The notes under the pieces are model-generated. The model was given only the letters and a program-made list of their open reading frames with translations. It did no database searches and was not told the origin of the DNA. A program made the position numbers and the translations under genes. Positions 31,765 through 41,975 of a DNA stretch of 64,000 bases are shown piece by piece. Position 1 is the stretch's first letter. Each line of letters begins with the position of its first letter. The stretch lies in the NCBI RefSeq assembly GCF_001238275.1, contig NZ_LGTB01000040.1, positions 1 to 64,000 on the forward strand, in the 5' to 3' direction. The DNA comes from Bradyrhizobium viridifuturi. Its GTDB lineage: Bacteria > Pseudomonadota > Alphaproteobacteria > Rhizobiales > Xanthobacteraceae.

Positions 31765-32587
31765 GCGTACGATTTTTGCGTTTGCGTTAGGGGCCATTCC
31801 GGTGGCGGGCCCCGGATTCGGATTCGACGGCGCGCCGGTCAACCCCCAGGATACCGTTCTTCCGGTGGTCGCGCCGCAGCCGGGTTCAGCCGCTGCGTTG
31901 AAGCGGGCCGCCACGCCGGTTGCCCCGACAGCGACCGCGCCGACCTCCTCCTTCAGCACCTTGCAGTACCAGGCCGAGGGCGGCCACCCCGTGGCGCAGT
32001 GGAAGCTCGGCAAGATGTACGCCGAGGGCGATGGCGTCATCCAGGACGACATGCGCGCCTTCGAGTATTTCAGCCGGATCGCCAATGCGCATGCCGAGGA
32101 TTCCCCGTCGGCGCCGCAGGCCTCGATCGTGGCCAACGCCTTCGTGGCGCTCGGCCGCTATTATCTGAGCGGCATTCCCAATTCCAAGGTGAAGGCGGAC
32201 ACCGAGCGGGCGCGGGAGATGTTCTCCTATGCGGCGTCCTATTTCGGCAACGCCGATGCCCAGTACGACCTTGCCCGGCTGTATTTGAAGACGCCGGACG
32301 CCTCGCGGGATGATTTCCGCTATGGCGCGCGTTGGCTGGGCCTTGCCGCCCAGAAGGGCCAGCATCAGGCGCAGGCGCTGCTTGGCCAGATGCTGTTCAA
32401 CGGCGACCGGCTGCCGCCGCAGCGGGCACGCGGCCTGATGTGGCTAACGCTGGCGCGTGACAGCGCCACGCCCGACGAGGCCTGGATCAAGGAAAGCTAC
32501 AACCGGGCGATCGCCAAGGCTTCCGAAGACGACCGCGCGATGGCGCTACAGATGCTCGAGCACTGGGTGCAAGGCCGCCGGGACTGA
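31751..32587 (+). CDS. exoR: ExoR-like Sel1-repeat regulator
   Basis: The 278-aa protein has a signal sequence (FAFALGAIPVAGPGFGFDGA) and several Sel1/TPR-like repeats (QYQAEGGHPVAQWKLGKMYA; DAQYDLARLYL; GQHQAQALLGQMLFNGDRLP). ExoR in Sinorhizobium is a periplasmic inhibitor of the ExoS/ChvI system controlling exopolysaccharide and motility. The ilvD overlap suggests cotranscription. The chvI/exoS genes are not in the window. Confidence 0.82.
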   Translation: MRTFRRTIFAFALGAIPVAGPGFGFDGAPVNPQDTVLPVVAPQPGSAAALKRAATPVAPTATAPTSSFSTLQYQAEGGHPVAQWKLGKMYAEGDGVIQDDMRAFEYFSRIANAHAEDSPSAPQASIVANAFVALGRYYLSGIPNSKVKADTERAREMFSYAASYFGNADAQYDLARLYLKTPDASRDDFRYGARWLGLAAQKGQHQAQALLGQMLFNGDRLPPQRARGLMWLTLARDSATPDEAWIKESYNRAIAKASEDDRAMALQMLEHWVQGRRD

Positions 32588-32620
32588 TATCCCAGGCGGC
32601 CCTTGGGGCGCACTCAAGCC

Positions 32621-33417
32621 TCAGGCGGTCTCAAAATCGAGATCGGCCCAGACCGGGACATGGTCGGACGGTTTCTCCCAGGCGCGGACATAGCTATCGA
32701 TACCGACATCGATCAGCCGGTCGCTCGCTTGCGGCGACATCAGGAGATGGTCGATCCGCAGACCCCAGTTCTTCTGCCAGGCGCCAGCCTGGTAATCCCA
32801 GAAGGTGTACTGGCCGGGCTCGTCATTGACCGCCCGCAGTGCATCGGTAAGGCCTAGGCCGAGCAGGGACTGGAAGGCTCCCGGGTCGCCGGGCGGAACA
32901 GGGCGTCGTCGGCCCAGGCGGCCGGATTGTAGACGTCGCGGGCTGCCGGGATGACATTGTAGTCGCCGGCGAGGATCAGCGGCTCCTCGGCCTTAAGCCG
33001 TTCCTTCGCGTATTCAAGAAGCCGCGACATCCATTTGAGCTTGTAGGGATATTTGTCGGTATTTGCGGGGTTGCCGTTGGGCAGATAGAGGCACGCGACC
33101 CGTACCACGCCCTGTTTCAGCGTGACGACGCCTTCGAGGAAGCGGGCGTGGGCGTCCTCGTCGTCGCCGGCGAGGCCCGATTTGGTCTCGTCGAACGGCA
33201 GCTTGGAGAGCAGCGCGACGCCGTTGAAGGTCTTCTGCCCGTGGGTGACGACATTATACCCGAGCGCCTCGACCTCGAGCCGCGGGAATGCGTCGTCGAC
33301 GCATTTGATCTCCTGCAGGCAGACGATGTCGGGGGAGCACTCCTTCAGCCAGGCGACCAGAAGCTCGATCCGTTGCCGGACCGAGTTGACGTTCCAGGTG
33401 GCGATGCGAACTGTCAT
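32621..33417 (-). pseudogene. xthA: Exodeoxyribonuclease III, frame broken by one base
   Basis: From MTVRIATWNVNSVRQRIELL through CLQEIKCVDD, CLYLPNGNP and LAGDYNVIPAARDVYNP the protein is a normal AP endonuclease/exonuclease III. The frame breaks near 32878 (one base missing in GAAGGCTCCC) and continues in the next frame as FQSLLGLGLTDALRAVND, NWGLRIDHLL and KPSDHVPVWADL, which include the catalytic D-H pair, to a stop at 32621. With the base restored it is 265 aa, the family's normal length. It repairs abasic sites. Confidence 0.85.
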
Positions 33418-33460
33418 CGGAAGTCCTCTATTTGACGCGGCGCGTTGGCAAGCGCCCGGC

Positions 33461-33886
33461 TCAGCCCAAGCGTTTCCGCATCTCGATGTGTGGGATGCCG
33501 GCTTCCTCGAACTCGTCGCCGCACCGTTCGAACCCGGCCCGCGCATAGAACGGCTCCGCGTGCGTCTGCGCGTTGAGGATCAGTTCGGGATAGCCGAGTT
33601 CGGCCGCCTTGGCCATCAGCGCGTCCAGCACTCGGGCACCGACGCCTGTGCTGCGTGCCATTTTGAGCACGGCCATGCGGCCGATATGGCCGTCGGGGAG
33701 CAAACGGCCCGTCGCCACGGCGGTGCCGTCCTCGACAAATGCCAGCGCGTGCCAGCTCGGCGCGTCCATGTCGTCCCATTCCTGTTCGACCGGCACGCCC
33801 TGTTCTTCGACAAAGACATTGTAGCGGATGGCGCCGGCGCGTTCGCGGGCGTCTTCCCAGCTGCAGATAAGGACGGAGGTGGACAT
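33461..33886 (-). CDS. GNAT-family N-acetyltransferase
   Basis: This 141-aa single-domain GNAT has the acetyl-CoA loop region (HIGRMAVLKMARSTGVGARV, of the R/Q-x-x-G-x-G/A type) and C-terminal ILNAQTHAEPFYARAGFERC, which is the ElaA/YjdJ-like pattern. Substrate unknown. The start at 33886 (MSTSVLICSWED) is chosen because the longer frame upstream has no coding character. It lies 43 bases from xthA, same strand, and may be cotranscribed. Confidence 0.85.
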   Translation of the reverse strand: MSTSVLICSWEDARERAGAIRYNVFVEEQGVPVEQEWDDMDAPSWHALAFVEDGTAVATGRLLPDGHIGRMAVLKMARSTGVGARVLDALMAKAAELGYPELILNAQTHAEPFYARAGFERCGDEFEEAGIPHIEMRKRLG

Positions 33887-34055
33887 AGGCGGCGATTCGC
33901 AGCGCCCGACGAGGCGCAGTTTTTCACTGTGGTGGCATACCATGTGCAGCCCCGCTGTGGTAACCCTCTCTAGAAACAAGGCGTAACAATTGCCGACGGG
34001 GGAGTTGCGAAGCGTCCGACCTTCAAGGGAAGCGGGCGGCGCACGTGCAAAGCGT

Positions 34056-35186
34056 ATGAAAAAACGTAATTTGGTTCTGACTGTCGCTGTTCTCGGCATT
34101 GCGGCCGGGGCGGCTTACATGACCCGCGCTTCATGGATGGGTGGCGGTGCCGCCACCGCGCAGACCCCGCGGCCTCGCGTGATCTCGGTGGACCTCGCCA
34201 AGGCGGAACGCAAATCGGTTCCGGTCGATGTCGATGCGATCGGACAGGTCACGCCGATCTCGAGCGTCGCGCTGAAGTCGCGGCTGGAGACCACCATCGT
34301 CTCGGTCCATTTCGAGGACGGCGCCAAGGTCAACGAGGGCGACTTGCTGTTCATGCTCGACGCGCGGCAGATCGATGCCCAGATCGAGCAGGCTGAGGGC
34401 GTGCTGGCGCGAGACCAGGCCCAGCTCGAGGGTGCGCAGCGCGACCTCCGCCGCTACACCGAGCTGGTCGGCAAGGGCGCGACCACCCAGGTCAACCTCG
34501 ACAACGCCAAGACCCAGTCCGATGTCCTGATCGGCACCATCAAGGCCGACCAGTTCGCGCTGGAAAATCTCCGCGTCCAGAAGAGCTACACCGTGATCCG
34601 CGCACCATTCGCCGGGCGGATTAGCGCAGCCAATGTCAAGGTCGGGAACTTCGTCCGCCCCGCCGACACCCAGCCGCTCGCCGTCATCAACCAGATGGCG
34701 CCGGTCTACGTCACTTTCGCAATTCCGCAGCGGGCGCTGGTCGATCTGCGCGACGCTATGGGGAAGGCCGATCCGAAGGTGATCGCGACCATTCCCGGCC
34801 ACCAGCGCTCCGAGAGCGGCAAGGTCGCGATGGTCGAGAATGCCGTCGATGCGACCACCGGCATGGTGACCGTGCGCGGCATCATGAACAATGCGAGCGA
34901 GACGCTGTGGCCCGGCACCATCGTGCAGACCAAGCTGATCATCCGCAGCGAGGACGCCGTGGTGGTGCCGACGGTCGCGGTCCAGCGCAGCCAGAACGGC
35001 AATTTCGTTTTCGTCGTCAAGGACGGCGTCGCCAAGGTCCAGCCGGTCAAGGTCGATCGCACCTTCCAGGGCTCATCGGTGATCTCGGACGGTCTGGCGG
35101 GCGATGAAAGCGTCGTCGTTGACGGCCAGCTGTTGCTGTCGGAGGGATCGCGGGTCGAGCTGCGGGCACGCAAGGCCGGAGCCTGA
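34056..35186 (+). CDS. RND efflux periplasmic adaptor (membrane fusion protein)
   Basis: The 376-aa protein has an N-terminal signal/anchor (NLVLTVAVLGIAAGAAYM), a barrel-sandwich domain (QVTPISSVALKSRLETTIVS; SYTVIRAPFAGRISAANVKV), a coiled-coil hairpin (ARDQAQLEGAQRDLRRYTEL) and C-terminal beta-barrel (LPVTVAVQRSQNGNFVFVVK-like). It links the inner-membrane pump encoded three bases downstream to an outer-membrane channel. No TolC-like gene lies in the window. Confidence 0.92.
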   Translation: MKKRNLVLTVAVLGIAAGAAYMTRASWMGGGAATAQTPRPRVISVDLAKAERKSVPVDVDAIGQVTPISSVALKSRLETTIVSVHFEDGAKVNEGDLLFMLDARQIDAQIEQAEGVLARDQAQLEGAQRDLRRYTELVGKGATTQVNLDNAKTQSDVLIGTIKADQFALENLRVQKSYTVIRAPFAGRISAANVKVGNFVRPADTQPLAVINQMAPVYVTFAIPQRALVDLRDAMGKADPKVIATIPGHQRSESGKVAMVENAVDATTGMVTVRGIMNNASETLWPGTIVQTKLIIRSEDAVVVPTVAVQRSQNGNFVFVVKDGVAKVQPVKVDRTFQGSSVISDGLAGDESVVVDGQLLLSEGSRVELRARKAGA

Positions 35187-35189
35187 CCG

Positions 35190-38100
35190 ATGACGCTGTC
35201 CGAGCTCTGCATCCGCCGCCCGGTCATGACGACGCTGATCACGGCGTCGATCATCGCCTTCGGCGTGTTCGGCTTCCGCCTGCTGCCGGTCTCGGCGCTG
35301 CCCAAGGTCGACTTCCCGACCATCGCGGTCACCGCGACCCTGCCGGGCGCCAGCGCCGACACGATGGCGGCCTCGGTCGCCGGGATCATCGAGCGCCAGC
35401 TCTCGACCATAGCCGGCATCTCGTCGATGAACTCGAACTCCTCGCAGGGAACGAGCGTCATCACCATCCAGTTCGACCTCAACCGCAACATCGATGCCGC
35501 CGCGCTCGACGTGCAGACGGCGCTAACGATCGCGCAGCGCCGGCTGCCAATCGAGATGACGATCCCGCCGAGCTTCCGGAAGGTGAACCCGGCGGATTTC
35601 CCGGTGCTGTTCGTCTCGCTGGGGTCGGCGACGCTGCCGCTGTCGGCGGTCAACGAATACGGCGACATCACGATCGGGCAGGCGCTGTCGCAGCTGCCGG
35701 GCGTCGCGCAGGTCCTGATCTACGGCGCGCAGAAATTCGCGATCCGCGTCCAGGCCGATCCGGAAGCGGCGGCCGCCCGCAGCGTCTCGATGGAGGACAT
35801 CCGCGCCGCAGTGTCGCGCGCCAATTCCTCGACCCCGGTCGGCACGCTGAACGGCCCCAAGCAGGACGTCGCGCTGCAGGCCTCCGGCCAGATGGACAAG
35901 GCGGCCGACTACCGCCAGATCTACGTCGCCTGGCGCAACGGCTCGCCGGTCCGGCTCGACGAGATCGCCAAGGTCTATGACAGCGTCGAGAACGACAAGA
36001 TCGCGACCTCGATGAACGACGAGCGGGCGATCGTGCTGGCGATCCAGAAGCAGCCCGACGCCAATACCGTCGCCGTCGTCGACGCCGTTCTCGCAAAACT
36101 GCCGTCGCTGCGCGCCGCGATCCCGCCGTCGGTCACCATGCAGGTCATGATGGATCGCTCGGTCTCGATCCGGCAGGCGGTCAGCGACGTCGAGGAGACC
36201 CTGCTGATCGCGATCGCGCTCGTGATCCTCGTGATCTTCCTTTTCCTGCGCTCGGCGTCGGCGACCTTCATCCCGGCGCTCGCGGTGCCGATCTCGCTGT
36301 TCGGCACCTGTGCTGCGATGTACGCGCTGGACTACTCGATCAACAACATGACGCTGCTGGCGCTGACGCTTTCGGTCGGCTTCGTGGTCGACGACGCCAT
36401 CGTCATGCTGGAGAACATCGTTCGCCACATCGAGCACGGCATGAAGCCGTTCGAGGCGGCGCTGAAAGGCGCCCGCGAGATCGGCTTCACCATCATCTCG
36501 ATCACCTTCTCGCTGATTGCCGTGTTCATCCCGGTGCTGCTGATGGGCGGCATCGTCGGCCGCGTGTTCCGCGAATTCGCGGTCACGATCTCGGTCGCGA
36601 TCATCGTCTCCGGCTTCGTGTCGCTGAGCTTGACGCCGATGCTGTGCGCCCGCGTGCTGCGCGCGCATGATACGACCAGGCGGCCGAACATTGTGCTGCG
36701 GGCGTTCGAGGCGATGTTCGAAGCCTGGCTGCGCGCCTATGAATGGGCGCTCGACTGGGTGCTCGCCAAGAAGGCGCTGATGCTGGTGATCACGCTCGCG
36801 ACGCTCGGCGGCACGGTTTACCTCTACATGATCGTCCCGAAGGGCTTCTTCCCGCAGGAGGACACCGGCTTCCTGATCGGCGTGACGGAGGCGGCGACCG
36901 ACACCTCGTTCGAGGCGATGAAGGTGCGCCAGCGGGCGCTGGTCGAGGTGATGCGGACTGATCCGGCGGTCGATTACATCAATTCGACGGTCGGCTCGGG
37001 CGGTCCCAATCCGACCACCAATTACGGCCGGCTGTTCATCGCGCTGAAGCCGCAGAAGACCCGCGACAACGCTGCCGTGGTGATCGGCCGGCTGCGCCAG
37101 AAGGCGCGCGAGATCCCGGGCATGCAGGCGTTCTTCCAGAGCGTCCAGAATCTCAACATCGGCGGCCGCATCTCCAAGAGCCAGTATCAATACGTGATGC
37201 AGAGCGGCGACACCGAGGCGCTGTATCGGCTGGCGCCTGAAATGCGCGACAAGATCGAGAAGATCCCGGGCCTGCTCGATGTCACCACCGACCTCTACAT
37301 CAAGAACCCGCAGATGACGGTCGACATCGACCGTGAGAAGGCGGCGGTCTACGGCGTCACCGTCGACCAGGTCCGCAACCAGCTCTACAACGCCTACGGT
37401 TCGCGGCAGGTCGGCACCATCTACATGCCGTCGAACGACTACCAGATCATCCTCGAGGTGCAGCCGCAGTTCCGCGTCGATCCGTCCGATCTCTCGAAGC
37501 TCTACATGAAGACCGCGAACGGGCAGACCATCCCGCTGGATGCGGTGGCCAAGCTGGTGCCGACGGTCGGGCCGCTCCAGATCAACCACCAGGGCCAACA
37601 GCCGGCGGTGACGATCTCGTTCAACCTCGCGCCGGGCAATTCGCTGGGCTACGCGGTCGACAAGATCACCGAACTCGAGCAGACCGCCAACCTGCCGCCG
37701 ACGATCGCGACCGGCTTCTCCGGTACCGCACAGGTGTTCCAGGATTCGCTGCGCGGGCAGGGCGTCCTGATCCTCGCCGCGGTGTTCGCGGCCTTCGTGA
37801 TCCTCGGCATTCTCTACGAAAGCTTCATTCACCCGATCACGATCATCTCCGGCCTGCCGTCGGCCGGCATCGGCGCGATCCTGACGCTGATGCTGTTCGG
37901 GATGGAGCTGTCGGTCATCGCGATGATCGGCATCGTAATGCTGGTCGGCATCGTCAAGAAGAACGCGATCATGATGGTCGACTTCGCGCTGGAGCGCCGC
38001 CGCGTCGGGCTGAGCGCCGAGCACGCGATCCGCGAAGCCGCGCTGCTGCGCTTCCGCCCGATCATGATGACGACGTTCGCGGCGATCTTCGGCACGCTGC

Positions 38101-38312
38101 CGATCGCGCTCGGCGCGGGCGCCGGCGCCGAGCTGCGTCAGCCGCTCGGTGTCGCCGTGGTCGGCGGCCTCTGCGTGTCGCAATTGCTGACGCTGTTCAT
38201 CACGCCGGTCATTTACATCTATCTCGACCGCATCGACCGCAGGCTGCGCCGCAAGCTCGATCCGCAGGCGGACGGCGACGTCGAACGGCCGCAGGTGGTG
38301 GCGGCGGAATAG
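35190..38312 (+). CDS. RND multidrug efflux pump, MdtB/AcrB type
   Basis: This 1040-aa inner-membrane pump starts MTLSELCIRRPVMTTLITAS and has 12 transmembrane helices in two halves with large periplasmic loops. Proton-relay acids are visible in TM4 (SVGFVVDDAIVMLENIVRHI, D-D). Length and sequence style match MdtB/MdtC-type HAE1 pumps. It forms an operon with the adaptor. Likely substrates are hydrophobic drugs or plant compounds; specificity cannot be read from sequence. Confidence 0.93.
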   Translation: MTLSELCIRRPVMTTLITASIIAFGVFGFRLLPVSALPKVDFPTIAVTATLPGASADTMAASVAGIIERQLSTIAGISSMNSNSSQGTSVITIQFDLNRNIDAAALDVQTALTIAQRRLPIEMTIPPSFRKVNPADFPVLFVSLGSATLPLSAVNEYGDITIGQALSQLPGVAQVLIYGAQKFAIRVQADPEAAAARSVSMEDIRAAVSRANSSTPVGTLNGPKQDVALQASGQMDKAADYRQIYVAWRNGSPVRLDEIAKVYDSVENDKIATSMNDERAIVLAIQKQPDANTVAVVDAVLAKLPSLRAAIPPSVTMQVMMDRSVSIRQAVSDVEETLLIAIALVILVIFLFLRSASATFIPALAVPISLFGTCAAMYALDYSINNMTLLALTLSVGFVVDDAIVMLENIVRHIEHGMKPFEAALKGAREIGFTIISITFSLIAVFIPVLLMGGIVGRVFREFAVTISVAIIVSGFVSLSLTPMLCARVLRAHDTTRRPNIVLRAFEAMFEAWLRAYEWALDWVLAKKALMLVITLATLGGTVYLYMIVPKGFFPQEDTGFLIGVTEAATDTSFEAMKVRQRALVEVMRTDPAVDYINSTVGSGGPNPTTNYGRLFIALKPQKTRDNAAVVIGRLRQKAREIPGMQAFFQSVQNLNIGGRISKSQYQYVMQSGDTEALYRLAPEMRDKIEKIPGLLDVTTDLYIKNPQMTVDIDREKAAVYGVTVDQVRNQLYNAYGSRQVGTIYMPSNDYQIILEVQPQFRVDPSDLSKLYMKTANGQTIPLDAVAKLVPTVGPLQINHQGQQPAVTISFNLAPGNSLGYAVDKITELEQTANLPPTIATGFSGTAQVFQDSLRGQGVLILAAVFAAFVILGILYESFIHPITIISGLPSAGIGAILTLMLFGMELSVIAMIGIVMLVGIVKKNAIMMVDFALERRRVGLSAEHAIREAALLRFRPIMMTTFAAIFGTLPIALGAGAGAELRQPLGVAVVGGLCVSQLLTLFITPVIYIYLDRIDRRLRRKLDPQADGDVERPQVVAAE

Positions 38313-38373
38313 CCAATTGTCCCGCGCGAGCCGACGACTGGCTCACCGGAAAACCGATCAGGACACGGAAGAG

Positions 38374-38703
38374 TTAGATCGAGAAGCTGGTGCCGCAGCC
38401 GCAAGAGGCGGTGGCGTTCGGATTGACGACGCGGAACGAGGCGCCGATCAAATCGTCGACGAAGTCGACTTCCGAGCCCGCCAGGAACGGCACCGAGGCG
38501 GGATCGATCAGCACCACCGCGCTGTCGCGCTCGATCACGAGGTCGTCATCGGCCTGGGTGCGCTCGACATCGAACTTGTACTGGAAACCGGAGCAGCCGC
38601 CGCCTTCGACGGAAATGCGCAGCTTGGCGCCGTCGCCTTCCTTGCTGAGGATCTGCCCGATCCGGCGGGCGGCCCGTTCGCTGACGGTGATGGCAGCAGT
38701 CAT
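38374..38703 (-). CDS. erpA: A-type iron-sulfur carrier protein
   Basis: The 109-aa HesB/IscA-type protein has the three conserved Cys: GGGCSGFQYKF and the C-terminal SCGCGTSFSI. It receives and delivers Fe-S clusters during maturation of target enzymes. Similarity is to the ErpA/IscA group common in Bradyrhizobium. It is alone, divergent from the dGTPase gene with 139 bases between starts. Confidence 0.9.
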   Translation of the reverse strand: MTAAITVSERAARRIGQILSKEGDGAKLRISVEGGGCSGFQYKFDVERTQADDDLVIERDSAVVLIDPASVPFLAGSEVDFVDDLIGASFRVVNPNATASCGCGTSFSI

Positions 38704-38842
38704 GGTCGGTCTCCGAAACCCTATCTGGACATGATCTGATCCGGATCATGCCCGGCGTCATACCCAATTCATTTGGTCGGCCGCCTCAGTCATAGTTAAG
38801 TGCGTCGGACCATGGAATCAAATGGATAAGGACTAAAATACT

Positions 38843-40051
38843 GTGTCGGTCGGAATGGCTGCCCCCCGCGCGCCTTATGCCTGCGACCCCGACCGCAGCC
38901 GTGGCCGGCTGGTCGCGGAGCCGCCGAGCCGGACCCGCAGCCCGTTCCGGCGCGACTGCGACCGGGTGATCCATTCCACGGCGTTCCGGCGCCTCAAGCA
39001 CAAAACCCAGGTCTTCGTCTTCCACGAGGGCGATCATTACCGCACCCGTCTGACCCATTCGCTGGAGGTGGCGCAGATCGCCCGCGCGCTGGCGCGCCAG
39101 CTCGGGGTCGACGAGGACCTGACCGAGACGCTGGCGCTCGCGCATGATCTCGGCCACCCGCCGTTCGGCCATGCTGGGGAGCGGGCGCTCGACGACTGCC
39201 TCAAGGAAGATGGCGGCTTCGACCACAATGCGCAGGCGCTGCGGGTCGTCACCTCGCTGGAGCATCGCTACCCCGAGTTCGGCGGCCTGAACCTGACCTG
39301 GGAATCGCTCGAGGGGATCGTCAAGCACAACGGGCCGCTGACCGAACGCAACGGCGCGCCGGCCGGCCGCTACCTGGACAGCGGCATTCCGGTCGGGATC
39401 GCCGACTACAGCAGGACCTACGACCTCGAGCTCTGGAGCTATGCCTCCCTCGAAGCGCAGATCGCTGCCTTCGCCGACGACATCGCCTATGACGCGCACG
39501 ACATCGACGACGGCCTGCGCGCCGGCCTGTTCGCGGTCGACGATCTCAAGGAGATGCCGCTGACATCCGAGATCATCTCCGAGATCGACCGCCATTATCC
39601 CGGGCTCGACGAGGTCCGGCGCGGCGCCGAGCTGGTGCGTGAGCTGATCTCGCATTTCATCAGCGCGGTCTTCAACGAGGCGAGCCGGCGCCTCGCGGTC
39701 GCCCAGCCGCAATCGGCCCAGGACGTGCGCCGCCACAATGCGCCGCTGATCGCATTTCCGCCTGAGGTGGCCGAGCAGGAGGCGGCGATCAAGGCCTTCC
39801 TGTTCCGGCGGATGTACCGCCACCGGCGGGTGATGATTGTGATGCGGGAGGCCGAGCAGGTGGTCCGCAACCTGTTCGAGCGCTACCGGCAATCGCCCGG
39901 CGACCTGCCGGCGGAATGGATCGAGGGCAGCGTGCAGGAGACCACGAGCGCGCGGAACAGGCGGATCGGCAATTTCATTGCCGGGATGACCGACCGTTTC
40001 GCCCTGATCGAGCACCAAAGGCTTTTTGACTCGACCCCGGATTTGCGTTAG
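38843..40051 (+). CDS. dgt: Deoxyguanosinetriphosphate triphosphohydrolase-like protein
   Basis: A 402-aa HD-domain protein: FRRLKHKTQVFVFHEGDHYR, RLTHSLEVAQIARALARQLG, ALAHDLGHPPFGHAGERALD, with the HD metal site and HNAQALRVVTSLEHRYPEF. It hydrolyses dNTPs to the nucleoside and triphosphate, the short type-2 Dgt form. The GTG at 38843 has AAGGA upstream; the ATG at 38855 is an alternative. It precedes argS by nine bases, as in many Rhizobiales. Confidence 0.92.
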   Translation: MSVGMAAPRAPYACDPDRSRGRLVAEPPSRTRSPFRRDCDRVIHSTAFRRLKHKTQVFVFHEGDHYRTRLTHSLEVAQIARALARQLGVDEDLTETLALAHDLGHPPFGHAGERALDDCLKEDGGFDHNAQALRVVTSLEHRYPEFGGLNLTWESLEGIVKHNGPLTERNGAPAGRYLDSGIPVGIADYSRTYDLELWSYASLEAQIAAFADDIAYDAHDIDDGLRAGLFAVDDLKEMPLTSEIISEIDRHYPGLDEVRRGAELVRELISHFISAVFNEASRRLAVAQPQSAQDVRRHNAPLIAFPPEVAEQEAAIKAFLFRRMYRHRRVMIVMREAEQVVRNLFERYRQSPGDLPAEWIEGSVQETTSARNRRIGNFIAGMTDRFALIEHQRLFDSTPDLR

Positions 40052-40060
40052 CGCCCTGCC

Positions 40061-41857
40061 ATGGCCGACACCACTGCTTCACCACACCTTTTTGCCGACA
40101 TGCTGACGCGCGTGCACGCGATCTGTGCCGCGGTCGGAGCCGAGGACAACTGGCCCGTGGGCATCGACCTGTCCCGCGTCGTGGTGGAGCCGCCGCGCGA
40201 TGCCAGCCACGGCGACATGGCGACCAATGCCGCGATGGTGCTCGCCAAGGACGCCAAGGCCAAGCCGCGCGAGCTCGCCGACAAGATCGCAGAGCGGCTG
40301 CGCGCCGATGCGCTGGTGGCCTCCGTCGACGTCGCCGGGCCCGGCTTCATCAACCTGACCTTGAAGCCGCAGGTCTGGGCGGACGCGCTGCGCGCCGTGC
40401 TGGCCGCTGGCTCAGCCTATGGACGCAGCGACATCGGCAAGGCCGAGAAGGTCAATGTCGAATACGTCTCGGCCAACCCGACCGGGCCGATGCATGTCGG
40501 CCATTGCCGCGGCGCCGTGTTCGGCGACGCGCTGTGCAGCCTGCTGCAATTCGCGGGCTTCGACGTCTGCCGCGAGTACTACATCAATGACGCAGGCGCC
40601 CAGGTCGACGTGCTCGCGCGCTCGGCATTCCTGCGTTACCGCGAGGCGCTGGGGCAGGACATCGGCGCGATCCCGGAAGGGCTCTATCCCGGCGATTACC
40701 TCGTGCCCGTCGGCGACGCGCTCGCCAAGGAATACGGCGAGAAGCTGCTCGACATGACGGAAGCCGCGTGGCTGCCGATCGTGCGCGACAAGGCGATCGC
40801 CATGATGATGGAGATGATCAAGGGCGATCTCGCCGCACTCAACATCCATCACGACGTGTTCTTCTCCGAGCGCTCGCTGATCACCTCGGGCAACAACAAG
40901 GTCGCCGAGACCATCGATTTCCTGCGTGCCAAGGGTGATATCTACGAAGGCCGCCTGCCGCCGCCGAAGGGCAAGCCGGTCGAGGATTACGAAGACCGCG
41001 AGCAGTCGCTGTTCCGCGCCACCGCCTATGGCGACGACGTCGATCGGCCGCTGATCAAGTCGGACGGCTCATACACCTACTTTGCATCCGACATCGCCAA
41101 CCACCGCAACAAGTTCGAGCGCGGTTTCACCAATCTGATCGACGTGTTCGGCGCCGATCACGGCGGTTACATCAAGCGCATGCAGGCGGCCGTGAAAGCG
41201 GTGACCGCGGGCAAAGCGACACTCGACGTCAAGATCGTGCAACTGGTGAAGCTGCTGCGCGACGGCGAGCCCGTGAAGATGTCGAAGCGCTCGGGCGAGT
41301 TCGTCACGTTGCGCGAAGTCGTCGACGAGGTCGGCTCCGACGCCGTGCGTTTCATGATGCTGTTCCGCAAGAACGATGCGGTGCTCGATTTCGACCTCGC
41401 CAAGGTGATCGAGCAGTCGAAGGACAACGCGGTCTTCTACGTCCAGTACGGCCACGCCCGCGGCCATTCGATCTTCCGCAACGCGCGGGAGGAGGCGGTT
41501 CCGGACCTGCCGGAGACCGACGAGGCCCGGCTGGCCTATCTGCGGAGCGCCGTGGTCGAACGGTTGACCGATCCGGCCGAACTCGACCTGCTCAAGCGGC
41601 TTGCGCTTTATCCCCGGATGATCGAGGCTGCGGCGGTGGCACATGAGCCGCACCGAATCGCTTTTTATCTATATGATTTGGCCAGTGAATTTCATGCGCT
41701 CTGGACCAAGGGGCGGGATTTGCCCTATTTACGCTTCATTATCAATAATGATGCAGAGATCACGAGGGCGCGACTGGCAATGGTTCAGGGCGTCGTCTCG
41801 GTTCTGGCATCGGGCTTAGCTGTTCTAGGCGTCCACGCTCCAACCGAGATGCGGTAG
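40061..41857 (+). CDS. argS: Arginyl-tRNA synthetase
   Basis: The 598-aa class I enzyme has an N-terminal additional domain (ADD1), the HIGH-type motif in NPTGPMHVGHCRGAVFGD, KMSKRSGEF, and a C-terminal anticodon-binding helical domain (EFHALWTKGRDLPYLRF). It charges tRNA-Arg. Operon: dgt-argS and, 118 bases later, the SPOR gene, a conserved rhizobial order. Confidence 0.97.
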   Translation: MADTTASPHLFADMLTRVHAICAAVGAEDNWPVGIDLSRVVVEPPRDASHGDMATNAAMVLAKDAKAKPRELADKIAERLRADALVASVDVAGPGFINLTLKPQVWADALRAVLAAGSAYGRSDIGKAEKVNVEYVSANPTGPMHVGHCRGAVFGDALCSLLQFAGFDVCREYYINDAGAQVDVLARSAFLRYREALGQDIGAIPEGLYPGDYLVPVGDALAKEYGEKLLDMTEAAWLPIVRDKAIAMMMEMIKGDLAALNIHHDVFFSERSLITSGNNKVAETIDFLRAKGDIYEGRLPPPKGKPVEDYEDREQSLFRATAYGDDVDRPLIKSDGSYTYFASDIANHRNKFERGFTNLIDVFGADHGGYIKRMQAAVKAVTAGKATLDVKIVQLVKLLRDGEPVKMSKRSGEFVTLREVVDEVGSDAVRFMMLFRKNDAVLDFDLAKVIEQSKDNAVFYVQYGHARGHSIFRNAREEAVPDLPETDEARLAYLRSAVVERLTDPAELDLLKRLALYPRMIEAAAVAHEPHRIAFYLYDLASEFHALWTKGRDLPYLRFIINNDAEITRARLAMVQGVVSVLASGLAVLGVHAPTEMR

Positions 41858-41975
41858 GCAGGGGCATTAGGCCCTCACGAGTGGGGATTTGTGAGGGCAT
41901 CTGGCAGGGGCCAACTCGTTCGGACCGGCTGTGCCGGCGATCTTGGCGCTGTCCCGAAGGGGATGCATCATCACA

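Noticed and set aside
35523..38183. 886-codon open frame on the minus strand opposite the RND pump
   Set aside because: Arg/Asp/His-rich mirror of a high-GC gene with no domain; the plus-strand pump has all family motifs.
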